Part shown: in pieces, positions 1 to 5,006 of the stretch | Layout of the letters: each line of letters opens with the position of its first letter | How positions within the stretch are numbered: the stretch's first letter is position 1 | Assembly: GCA_018971905.1 (NCBI GenBank) | Contig: JAGWZS010000146.1 | Coordinates: 1 to 5,006, forward strand | Length of the DNA: 5,006 nucleotides | Origin: Rhodospirillales bacterium | GTDB taxonomy: Bacteria > Pseudomonadota > Alphaproteobacteria > Acetobacterales > Acetobacteraceae | Direction: 5' to 3' | Notes under the pieces: generated by a model | What the model was told of the DNA's origin: nothing | The model's database searches: none | What the model saw: the letters and a program-made list of their open reading frames with translations, nothing else | Translations under genes and position numbers: made by a program

Positions 1-789
1 CAGCATCAAGGTGACGACATGGCCATCCGCGTGCAGGCGCACTTTGGCCAGCACCGGAAAGGCAGCCAGAACACTTGCCCCCAGCGCCCAGAACCAGGAA
101 ATGCCCCAGCAGGCAAACCACACGGGCTTGTTGGCGGCGGCACTGCGCAGCAGTCGCGCATTGGCCCGCCAGAGGTTCCAGTCTAGTTTCAGGGCCGGGG
201 CGGCGGGCTGCGTGCAGGGAATTTTCCTGGCGCTGACAATGCCCGCCAGCGCCAGTGCCACGGCTGCCAGCGGTGCCGCCAGCCTGCCATGGGGCAGCAG
301 CACCAGCAGGCCGCCCGCCACGGTGCCAAGCACAATGCCGGCAAAGGTGCTGGCCTCTACCGCGCCATTGGCTTTCACCAGCCTGTTCCCGCTGAACAAC
401 TCCGGCAGCAGCCCGTATTTCAGCGGTGAGAAAAACGCCGCCTGCAGCCCCAGCCCCAGCAGCACCGCCAGCAGCAAATGGAAATGATTGCCCAGAAACC
501 CCGCCAGGGCCAGCAGCATCAGCCCCAGTTCCCAGTATTTGGTCCAGAGAATTAGGCGGGCTTTGTCATGCGCGTCGGCCAATTGCCCCGCGGGGGCTGA
601 AACCAGCATGTAGGGCAGCAGGAACAGCCCGCCGGAAAGGGCCGAGAGCGCACCGGCCTGGCGGGCGGAAAGCTGGTAGAGTGCCAGCACCACCAGCGCG
701 TTTTTGAACAGATTGTCGTTGAGGGCGCCCAGCGCCTGCGTGATGAAAAGCGGAATGAAATACCGGCTGTTCAGCCTCTGGTCAGCCAC
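1..789 (-). CDS. LplT/Aas-type lysophospholipid transporter (MFS), N-terminal part, cut by window edge
   Basis: This inner-membrane major facilitator protein is expected to flip lysophospholipids inward for re-acylation. The visible 263 residues match the N-terminal half of LplT and of the transporter domain of acyl-ACP--phospholipid O-acyltransferases (Aas type). Seen: an ALNDNLFKNA segment at 22-31 in helix 1, the MFS loop GQLADAHDKARLI at 68-80, AFFSPLKYGLLPEL at 118-131, and LVKANGAVEAS at 138-148. About six hydrophobic helices lie before residue 190, and a seventh starts near 223. The start is GTG at 789-787: the next upstream in-frame codons lead straight to a TGA, so no longer form is possible. 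This start overlaps the end of the PAP2 gene by 8 nt, and only a weak GGAA lies in front of it, suggesting coupling. The C-terminus is off the left edge. Stand-alone LplT is about 400 residues; in many alphaproteobacteria this domain is fused to acyltransferase and AMP-ligase domains, which cannot be decided here. Confidence 0.85.
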   Translation of the reverse strand, partial: MADQRLNSRYFIPLFITQALGALNDNLFKNALVVLALYQLSARQAGALSALSGGLFLLPYMLVSAPAGQLADAHDKARLILWTKYWELGLMLLALAGFLGNHFHLLLAVLLGLGLQAAFFSPLKYGLLPELFSGNRLVKANGAVEASTFAGIVLGTVAGGLLVLLPHGRLAAPLAAVALALAGIVSARKIPCTQPAAPALKLDWNLWRANARLLRSAAANKPVWFACWGISWFWALGASVLAAFPVLAKVRLHADGHVVTLML

Positions 790-1399
790 GGCGAGGTTCC
801 ATCAACCGTACCGCCGCCCAGGCGCAGACCCCGCCGGTGAGCAGGCCGCCCAGCACGTCCGAGACAAAATGATAATCGGCGCAGACCAACCCGGCCATCA
901 CCAGCAGCACAATGGCGCCGGCCACAGGCCGCCAGCGTGGCCGCATAATCCAGAGAACCCCCAGCGGCGCGGCCGCGTAGCTGGTGTGGCCGGAGGGAAA
1001 CGCGCCGTAAAGAATACTCTCGATAAAAGGGTGAAAGCCATAAACGCCGTATTGCAGCCAGGTGCCGGGCCAGGCGCGGCCAAAAATCCATTTCAGCTCA
1101 TCCTTCGCGGCGGTTGCGGTAACTGTTGCCAGCGCCAGCGTCAGCCACAGCCGGTCCGGCAGGGTCTGGCCGCGCAGGCGCCGGAGCAGCGCATACAACA
1201 GAATGAGCCCGGCGGTGGGCAGCGCCAGCAAAGACGGCGCTGCGGCGGCCTGGAACAGCGGGCGCAGCTCTTGATGCTGCTGCCAGAAGGCGGCCACGGG
1301 TTTGTCGACAAACAGGATGCACAGCACGCAGGAAGCGGCCAGCGCGCCTGCCGTAGCGCCGTAGAGCAGCGGCGCCTTGCCCGCGTGTGGCCGCGCCAC
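782..1399 (-). CDS. PAP2-family membrane phosphatase, variant motifs
   Basis: Predicted 205-residue integral membrane phosphatase of the PAP2 / type 2 phosphatidic acid phosphatase superfamily. Family members remove phosphate from lipid phosphates such as phosphatidic acid or undecaprenyl diphosphate through a phospho-histidine intermediate; the substrate here is unknown. Seen: about five or six hydrophobic helices (roughly 14-32, 52-72, 83-97, 140-152, 158-174, 183-198); motif 1 KWIFGRAWP at 103-111; motif 2 PSGH at 135-138; motif 3 DYHFVSD at 175-181, with His177 and Asp181 as expected catalytic residues. Motif 1 has Trp110 where KX6RP has Arg, and motif 3 has Leu171 where SRX5HX3D has Arg. 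The open frame continues upstream to an ATG at 1699, but that part lies over qor and has no family similarity, so I chose GTG at 1399-1397, two bases after the qor stop. No Shine-Dalgarno is visible; coupled translation is likely. Confidence 0.85.
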   Translation of the reverse strand: MARPHAGKAPLLYGATAGALAASCVLCILFVDKPVAAFWQQHQELRPLFQAAAAPSLLALPTAGLILLYALLRRLRGQTLPDRLWLTLALATVTATAAKDELKWIFGRAWPGTWLQYGVYGFHPFIESILYGAFPSGHTSYAAAPLGVLWIMRPRWRPVAGAIVLLVMAGLVCADYHFVSDVLGGLLTGGVCAWAAVRLMEPRRG

Positions 1400-1401
1400 G
1401 G

Positions 1402-2373
1402 CTAAGGCAGCAGCACGGTGCTGCCCGTTGTCTGCCGGGCTTCCAGCGCGGCATGGGCGGCGGCGGCCTGTTCCAGTGGAAAGCTCTGGTTCACGTTGAT
1501 GGTAAGCGCGCCAGAGAGCACGGCGCCGAACAGGGCGGCGGCGCCGGTTGCAAGGTCCTGCGGCGCTGCCATGTAGGTGGCGAAGCTCGGCCGGGTGAGA
1601 AACAGGCTGCCCTTGGTCACGAGGGTTGAAATCTCGAACGGCGGCACCGGGCCGGAGGCATTGCCATAGCACACCATCAGCCCCAGCGGGGCCAGGCAAT
1701 CCAGGCTGGCGTTGAAGGTGTCCTTGCCCACGCTGTCGTACACCACCGGCACCATGGCGCCGGTGGTAATCTGTTTTACCTCCGCCGCCAGGTTCGCGTG
1801 GCCGATGATCGCGTGGGCCGCGCCATTGGCTTTTATCAGCTCCGCCTTGGCCTCTGAGGATACAACACCGATCACCTCAACTCCGAGATGTTTGGCCCAT
1901 TGGCACAGAATCAGCCCCACACCACCGGCCGCCGCGTGCACCAGAATCTTTTGTCCCGGCTGCACTTTAAAGGTGCGGTGCAGCAGGAAATAAGCGGTCA
2001 GGCCGCGCAGCATCATCGCCGCGCCGGTTTTGCTGTCGATGCCATCTGGCAGCTTCACCAGCCTGTCGGCGTTGATCACCCGCTCCGTCGCGTAGCTGCC
2101 AAGCGAACCGCCGGCATAGGCTACGCGGTCTCCGGGGGCCACGTTGGTTACCTTTTCGCCCACCGCCAGCACCTTGCCGGCGCCCTCTATGCCAAGGGTG
2201 GCGGGCAGCGCCGTTTTGTACAGCCCGGTGCGGAAATAAATATCAATGTAATTCACCCCGATCGCCTCATGCCGGATCAGCGCCTCGGCCGGGCCTGGCT
2301 GGGGGGTGGGAAGCTGCTCCCATTTCAGCACCTCTGGCCCGCCATGGGCATGGATGCGGATGGCTTTGCTCAT
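1402..2373 (-). CDS. qor: NADPH:quinone oxidoreductase (zinc-independent MDR family)
   Basis: A 323-residue cytoplasmic oxidoreductase of the medium-chain dehydrogenase/reductase superfamily, quinone reductase (Qor) branch. It is expected to reduce quinones or related enones with NADPH. Seen: a GroES-like N-terminal domain (about 1-120) with the Qor-type NYIDIYFRTGLY at 41-52 and GIEGAGKVLAVG at 61-72; the Rossmann nucleotide-binding segment HAAAGGVG at 146-153, followed by LILCQWAKHLG; and VYDSVGKDTF at 211-220. The zinc-binding cysteine cluster of alcohol dehydrogenases is absent, as usual for Qor. Length matches E. coli Qor (327). The frame stays open far upstream, but the family N-terminus MSKAIRIHAHGGPEVL begins at 2373. 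An AAGGCGG Shine-Dalgarno (complement of 2381-2387) sits 7 nt before it. The ATG overlaps the ogt stop as ATGA. Family assignment is firm, physiological substrate unknown. Confidence 0.95.
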   Translation of the reverse strand: MSKAIRIHAHGGPEVLKWEQLPTPQPGPAEALIRHEAIGVNYIDIYFRTGLYKTALPATLGIEGAGKVLAVGEKVTNVAPGDRVAYAGGSLGSYATERVINADRLVKLPDGIDSKTGAAMMLRGLTAYFLLHRTFKVQPGQKILVHAAAGGVGLILCQWAKHLGVEVIGVVSSEAKAELIKANGAAHAIIGHANLAAEVKQITTGAMVPVVYDSVGKDTFNASLDCLAPLGLMVCYGNASGPVPPFEISTLVTKGSLFLTRPSFATYMAAPQDLATGAAALFGAVLSGALTINVNQSFPLEQAAAAHAALEARQTTGSTVLLP

Positions 2374-2831
2374 GCCTGGGCCGCCTTGGTCCGGCTTTCC
2401 AGCGCCAGCAGCAGGCGTTTGGTCGCCAGCCCGTCGCCGCCGGAATAGCCGCCGATGCCCGCGCTTGCGAGCACCCGGTGGCAGGGGATGAGGATGGGGA
2501 TGGGGTTGGCGGCGTTGGCGCCGCCGATGGAACGCGCGCTGCCGCCGGCCTCGCGGGCGAGTGCCGCATAAGAACGGGTTTGCCCGTGCGGAATGGTGCG
2601 CAGCGCCGCCCACACCTTGCGGCGGTAGGGTGTGCCCATGGGGTTCAGCGGCAGGTCCGTGGGCAAGGGGGCTGCACCGTCGAAATACGCATCCAGCGCC
2701 GCCTTGGCCCGGTGCAGCAAGGGGGATGGGTCTTGCAGGCTGCCCCAGCCCCATTCCAGCGCCACGATGGCATCATCCTCGGCGAACAGCGTCAGGTCGC
2801 CGACCGGCGAGTGCATGGAAAGTACGGCCAT
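2370..2831 (-). CDS. ogt: Methylated-DNA--[protein]-cysteine S-methyltransferase
   Basis: Suicide DNA-repair protein that takes methyl or other alkyl groups from O6-alkylguanine (and O4-alkylthymine) onto its own cysteine. Seen in the 153-residue form: an N-terminal ribonuclease-H-like part beginning SMHSPVGDLTLFAEDD, then the DNA-binding methyltransferase domain (about 66-146) with GTPYRRKVW at 66-74, IPHGQTRSYAALA at 80-92, the arginine finger Arg100 in ARSIGGAN, the hinge Asn109, the active site PCHRV at 116-120 with acceptor Cys117, and GYSGG at 128-132. There is no Ada-type zinc/regulatory domain, so it is a stand-alone Ogt-class enzyme. I chose ATG 2831 because the family N-terminus begins there; ATG 2861 and ATG 2816 are alternatives, and none has a clear Shine-Dalgarno. 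It appears to be first in the leftward unit, and its stop overlaps the qor start by 4 nt. Confidence 0.94.
   Translation of the reverse strand: MAVLSMHSPVGDLTLFAEDDAIVALEWGWGSLQDPSPLLHRAKAALDAYFDGAAPLPTDLPLNPMGTPYRRKVWAALRTIPHGQTRSYAALAREAGGSARSIGGANAANPIPILIPCHRVLASAGIGGYSGGDGLATKRLLLALESRTKAAQA
2381..2387 (-). promoter_or_regulatory. Ribosome binding site of qor, inside the ogt coding end
   Basis: On the minus strand this reads AAGGCGG, one mismatch from AAGGAGG, with 7 nt to the qor ATG at 2373. It is the best Shine-Dalgarno in the leftward unit and fixes the qor start despite the much longer open frame. It lies in the last codons of ogt, consistent with translational coupling through the ATGA overlap. 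Confidence 0.65.
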
Positions 2832-2838
2832 GCGCGCA

Positions 2839-2867
2839 AGGCTAGACAATGCGCCCTGCATGATCAA
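2839..2867 (-). promoter_or_regulatory. Candidate promoter of the ogt-qor-PAP2-transporter unit
   Basis: On the minus strand, TTGATC (complement of 2862-2867) is followed after a 17-nt spacer by TAGCCT (complement of 2839-2844). These match the sigma-70 -35 box at 4 of 6 and the -10 box at 3 of 6, so the boxes are weak and could arise by chance. Only 7 nt separate the -10 box from ATG 2831, which would put the transcript start at or next to the start codon (a leaderless mRNA). The missing Shine-Dalgarno at that ATG agrees with this. Confidence 0.25.
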
Positions 2868-2876
2868 GCGGGCTTG
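2865..2876. promoter_or_regulatory. Small palindrome CAAGC-GG-GCTTG in the divergent control region
   Basis: A 12-bp inverted repeat (5-bp arms, 2-bp centre) overlaps the end of the candidate -35 box of the leftward unit. It is flanked by two direct copies of GCATGATC at 2858-2865 and 2887-2894, and a GCGGCCGC palindrome lies at 2881-2888. Its position between two divergent starts would suit an operator, but such short palindromes are common in GC-rich DNA and I recognise no specific regulator site. Confidence 0.2.
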
Positions 2877-2901
2877 CGGCGCGGCCGCATGATCCGGCAG
2901 A

Positions 2902-3426
2902 GTGGCTGCCGTGATCCAGGCGGTAAGTAGCTGGTTTGATTTGCGCTTCACCCTGCGCCAGGCAACGCGGCTGTCGGCGCTGCTGCTGGCGCTGGCGCTG
3001 GGGGCCTGTGCTGGCGGGCCGCGGCTGCAACCACCGTCGCACTTCGGTACCTCCACCAACCTTTCCTGCGTGCCCTATGCGCGGGATGTCTCGGGCATCC
3101 AGCTCAGCGGTGATGCGTATGAATGGTGGGGCGAGGCGGAGGGGGTGTATCCCCGCGCGCACGCCCCCCGCCTGGGTGCCGTGCTGGTGATGAAACCCCA
3201 TGGGGCGATGGATGTGGGGCATTTGGCGGTGGTGACGGCGATTGAATCCCCGCGCGAGGTGCTGGTGACACAGGCCAACTGGCTGCCCGGGCGCATTGAG
3301 CATAACCAGCCGGTGGTGGATGTCTCGCGGGGCAACAACTGGTCTCTGGTGCGGGTGTGGTACGAGCCCGCCCACGCGCTGGGCATCACGCGCTATCCCG
3401 CCTATGGCTTCATTCTGCCGAACTGA
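2902..3426 (+). CDS. CHAP-domain lipoprotein, probable peptidoglycan amidase/endopeptidase
   Basis: A 174-residue exported protein with one CHAP (NlpC/P60-related cysteine peptidase) domain, the fold of many peptidoglycan amidases and endopeptidases. Seen: a basic stretch and hydrophobic segment (about 20-35) ending in a lipobox-like LGAC with Cys36, followed by Ala at +2, which would favour outer-membrane sorting; then CVPYARDVSG at 56-65 with the expected nucleophile Cys56, GDAYEWWGEAEG at 70-81, LGAVLVM at 91-97, GHLAVV at 106-111 with His107, and QANW at 124-127 with Asn126 as the likely third catalytic residue. The full triad is intact. The start is uncertain: GTG 2902, GTG 2911 or TTG 2941 all give a signal peptide, the last a more usual length. 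No clear Shine-Dalgarno marks any of them. murJ follows after 13 nt, so the two are probably one operon. The exact bond cleaved cannot be told from sequence. Confidence 0.85.
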   Translation: MAAVIQAVSSWFDLRFTLRQATRLSALLLALALGACAGGPRLQPPSHFGTSTNLSCVPYARDVSGIQLSGDAYEWWGEAEGVYPRAHAPRLGAVLVMKPHGAMDVGHLAVVTAIESPREVLVTQANWLPGRIEHNQPVVDVSRGNNWSLVRVWYEPAHALGITRYPAYGFILPN

Positions 3427-3439
3427 GTAAGAGCGCGGC

Positions 3440-4975
3440 ATGATACGCGGCGCCTTTACCGTTGGAGCCTGGACGATGGCGAGCCGCGTGCTCGGCTTCG
3501 CGCGGGATATCCTGATCGCCGCCGTGCTGGGCACTGGGCCGGTGGCGGATGCGTTTTTTGTGGCGTTGCGCCTGCCCAACCTGTTCCGGCGGCTGTTCGG
3601 GGAGGGTGCGTTCAACGCCGCCTTCGTGCCCGCCATCTCCACCATTCTGCACAAGGATGGCTTGCGCGCCGCCACGGAATTCGCCGAGGAGGCAACAGCG
3701 GTGATGGCCCTCTGGCTGGGCGGGATCACCATTTTGGGCGAGCTGTTCATGCCCTGGCTGCTCTATGTGCTGGCGCCGGGCTTTGGCGGGCACGGCGGGC
3801 GGTTTGATCTGGCGGTGGACATGTCACGCATCATGTTCCCGTACCTGTTCTTCATCTGCCTCACCGCCTTGTTTTCGGGCGTGCTGAACGCGCTCAGCCG
3901 TTTTGCGGCGGCGGCGGCGGCACCGGTGCTGTTCAATGTGTTCATGATCGCGGCGATGCTCTGGCTGGCGCCGCATATGCGCAATGCGGGCTATGCGCTC
4001 TCCTGGGGTGTGGTGGTGTCCGGCGTTGCGCAGATGGGCCTGGTGCTCTGGGCCATCCGCCGGGCGGGTATGCGCTTCATCCGCCCGCGTCTGCATTTTT
4101 CGCCATGGATCAGGAAACTATTCCGCCGCATGGGGCCGGCCTTGCTCGGCGCCGGGGTAACGCAGCTGAATGTCTCTATCGACATTATCATCGCCACGCT
4201 GCTGCCCGCCGGGTCGGTTTCGGTTTTATATTACGCAGACCGGGTGAACCAGCTGCCGCTGGGCGTGATTGCCACGGCTGCCGGCACGGCGCTGCTGCCC
4301 GCGGTGACAAAACATATTGCCCTAGGCGAGGCGGCGGAGGCGAACACCGCGCTCAACCGCGCGTTCGAATCCGTGCTGATGCTCACCTTGCCCGCTGCCA
4401 TCGGTCTTTCCGTGGCGGCGAAGGCGGTGATGGATGTGGCCTTTGTGCGCGGCGCTTTTACCGCCCATAACGCCGTGCTGGCCGGGCATTCGCTGGCGGC
4501 CTTCGCGCTGGGGCTGCCGGTGTTCGCGCTGGTCAAGATTTTAACCCCCGGCTTCTATGCGCGTGGCGACACGGTGACGCCGCTGAAAATAGGTGTGGCG
4601 GCGGTGGCGTTGAATCTGGGGCTGAACCTGCTGTTCATGCATCCATTAAAGGCGGTGGGCCCGGCGCTGGCCACCTCACTCTCCTCGGCCTTTAACGCCG
4701 CCTGGCTGTTTGGGCTGCTGGTCCGGCGCGGGCATTTCAGTTTCGATGCACCAAGCCGCCGCCGTATTCCGCGCATCCTGCTGGCGGGCGCGATTATGGC
4801 CGCGGCTTTGTGGGGCGTTGAACGCTTCCTGCCGCCGGGGGTGACGAGCCTTCCGCAATTTCTGCTGCTGGTGCTGGTGGGGGCGGTGTTTTATTTCGGC
4901 CCAGGCACGCTGCTGAAAGCGTTCGACCTGCGGGAGTTCCTGCATATTCTGCGCCGGCGGCGCAAACCGGCGTAA
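3440..4975 (+). CDS. murJ: Lipid II flippase MurJ (MviN)
   Basis: Essential inner-membrane flippase of the MOP superfamily that moves lipid II from the cytoplasmic to the periplasmic face for peptidoglycan synthesis. The 511-residue length and roughly 14 hydrophobic helices fit the family. Seen: ASRVLGFARD at 14-23 with Arg16 and Arg22, DAFFVALRLPNLFRRLFGEG at 37-56 with Arg44, Arg50, Arg51 and Glu55 (the charged residues lining the cavity in MurJ proteins), YYADRVNQLPLGV at 264-276 with Arg268 corresponding to the functionally important arginine of the seventh/eighth helix region, ALLPAVTKH at 284-292, and FYARGDTVTPLKIG at 372-385. The C-terminus is basic (RRRRKPA), expected to be cytoplasmic. 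ATG 3440 matches the usual N-terminus; a weak AAGAG lies upstream at 3429-3433. An alanine run at 156-161 comes from a GCG repeat in a loop/helix region. The protein looks intact. Confidence 0.97.
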   Translation: MIRGAFTVGAWTMASRVLGFARDILIAAVLGTGPVADAFFVALRLPNLFRRLFGEGAFNAAFVPAISTILHKDGLRAATEFAEEATAVMALWLGGITILGELFMPWLLYVLAPGFGGHGGRFDLAVDMSRIMFPYLFFICLTALFSGVLNALSRFAAAAAAPVLFNVFMIAAMLWLAPHMRNAGYALSWGVVVSGVAQMGLVLWAIRRAGMRFIRPRLHFSPWIRKLFRRMGPALLGAGVTQLNVSIDIIIATLLPAGSVSVLYYADRVNQLPLGVIATAAGTALLPAVTKHIALGEAAEANTALNRAFESVLMLTLPAAIGLSVAAKAVMDVAFVRGAFTAHNAVLAGHSLAAFALGLPVFALVKILTPGFYARGDTVTPLKIGVAAVALNLGLNLLFMHPLKAVGPALATSLSSAFNAAWLFGLLVRRGHFSFDAPSRRRIPRILLAGAIMAAALWGVERFLPPGVTSLPQFLLLVLVGAVFYFGPGTLLKAFDLREFLHILRRRRKPA

Positions 4976-4989
4976 TGCCTTCACGAGAC

Positions 4990-5006
4990 GGAGATACACA
5001 AACCAT
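4990..5006 (+). other. Probable ribosome binding site and start of the next gene, cut by window edge
   Basis: A GGAGA Shine-Dalgarno at 4990-4994 stands 10 nt before AT at 5005-5006, the last two bases of the window, which would make an ATG if the next base is G. A second ATG at 4975, overlapping the murJ stop as TAATG, is in the same frame and could be an alternative start. The product cannot be read. In many alphaproteobacteria murJ is followed by trpS, so tryptophanyl-tRNA synthetase is a guess from recalled gene order only. Confidence 0.45.

Noticed and set aside
11..707. Plus-strand frames opposite the transporter
   Set aside because: Ala/Ser/Pro-rich shadow products; the minus strand carries the conserved LplT-like sequence with helices and MFS loop motif.
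704..1405. 233-codon plus-strand frame opposite the PAP2 gene
   Set aside because: Gln/Arg/Gly-rich shadow product without domain signs, opposite a gene with PSGH and H-X3-D motifs.
1400..1699. N-terminal extension of the PAP2 frame back to ATG 1699
   Set aside because: It lies entirely over the conserved C-terminal part of qor, and the extension does not resemble a PAP2 N-terminus; GTG 1399 follows the qor stop directly.
2374..2754. N-terminal extension of the qor frame to 450 codons
   Set aside because: The extension overlaps ogt in another frame and has no MDR similarity; the family start with a good Shine-Dalgarno is at 2373.
2881..2888. GCGGCCGC palindrome as an operator
   Set aside because: An 8-bp GC-only palindrome is expected by chance at this base composition.
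2832..3059. N-terminal extension of the ogt frame to ATG 3059
   Set aside because: It runs opposite the CHAP signal peptide and has no methyltransferase similarity; Ogt family proteins begin near the SPVG segment.
2842..3750. 302-codon open frame on the minus strand opposite the CHAP gene and murJ
   Set aside because: Low-complexity product rich in Arg, Pro, Ala and His with no recognisable domain, lying opposite two clear conserved genes; typical shadow frame in GC-rich DNA.
3905..3918. GCG triplet run in murJ
   Set aside because: Short simple repeat encoding an alanine run inside an intact reading frame; no evidence that it is variable or functional.

Overview
The window is high-GC, densely packed bacterial chromosome with no intergenic stretch longer than about 70 bases. 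It looks alphaproteobacterial, probably Rhodospirillales/Acetobacteraceae-like. The basis is the style of the MurJ, CHAP-lipoprotein and PAP2 proteins (recalled family resemblance, not a search), together with GTG starts and G/C-ending codons. I see no insertion sequence, tRNA, rRNA, CRISPR array, phage gene or sign of recent transfer.

The layout is two divergent transcription units around a short control region at about 2832-2901. The leftward unit, read from 2831 down to 1, has four tightly packed genes: a methylguanine-DNA methyltransferase (ogt), a quinone oxidoreductase (qor), a membrane PAP2 phosphatase, and the N-terminal half of an LplT/Aas-type lysophospholipid transporter that runs off the left edge. 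The junctions are a 4-nt ATGA overlap, a 2-nt gap, and an 8-nt overlap, so the genes are very probably cotranscribed and translationally coupled. The rightward unit starts with a CHAP-domain lipoprotein (likely peptidoglycan hydrolase). After a 13-nt gap comes murJ, the lipid II flippase, and then the probable first bases of another gene at the right edge.

Functionally, the right side is a cell-wall pair: MurJ exports the peptidoglycan precursor and the CHAP protein is expected to cut peptidoglycan in the periplasm. The left side combines alkylation repair and a redox enzyme with two membrane-lipid functions, which could salvage lysophospholipids and dephosphorylate lipid phosphates. That link is an inference from gene order only.

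The long open frames that overlap these genes, including a 302-codon frame opposite the CHAP gene and murJ and the N-terminal extensions of the PAP2, qor and ogt frames, are explained by GC-rich codon bias. I found no convincing novel multi-gene system. The most interesting points are the non-canonical catalytic motifs of the PAP2 protein, a possible leaderless promoter with a small palindrome in the divergent region, and the CHAP lipoprotein-murJ pairing.
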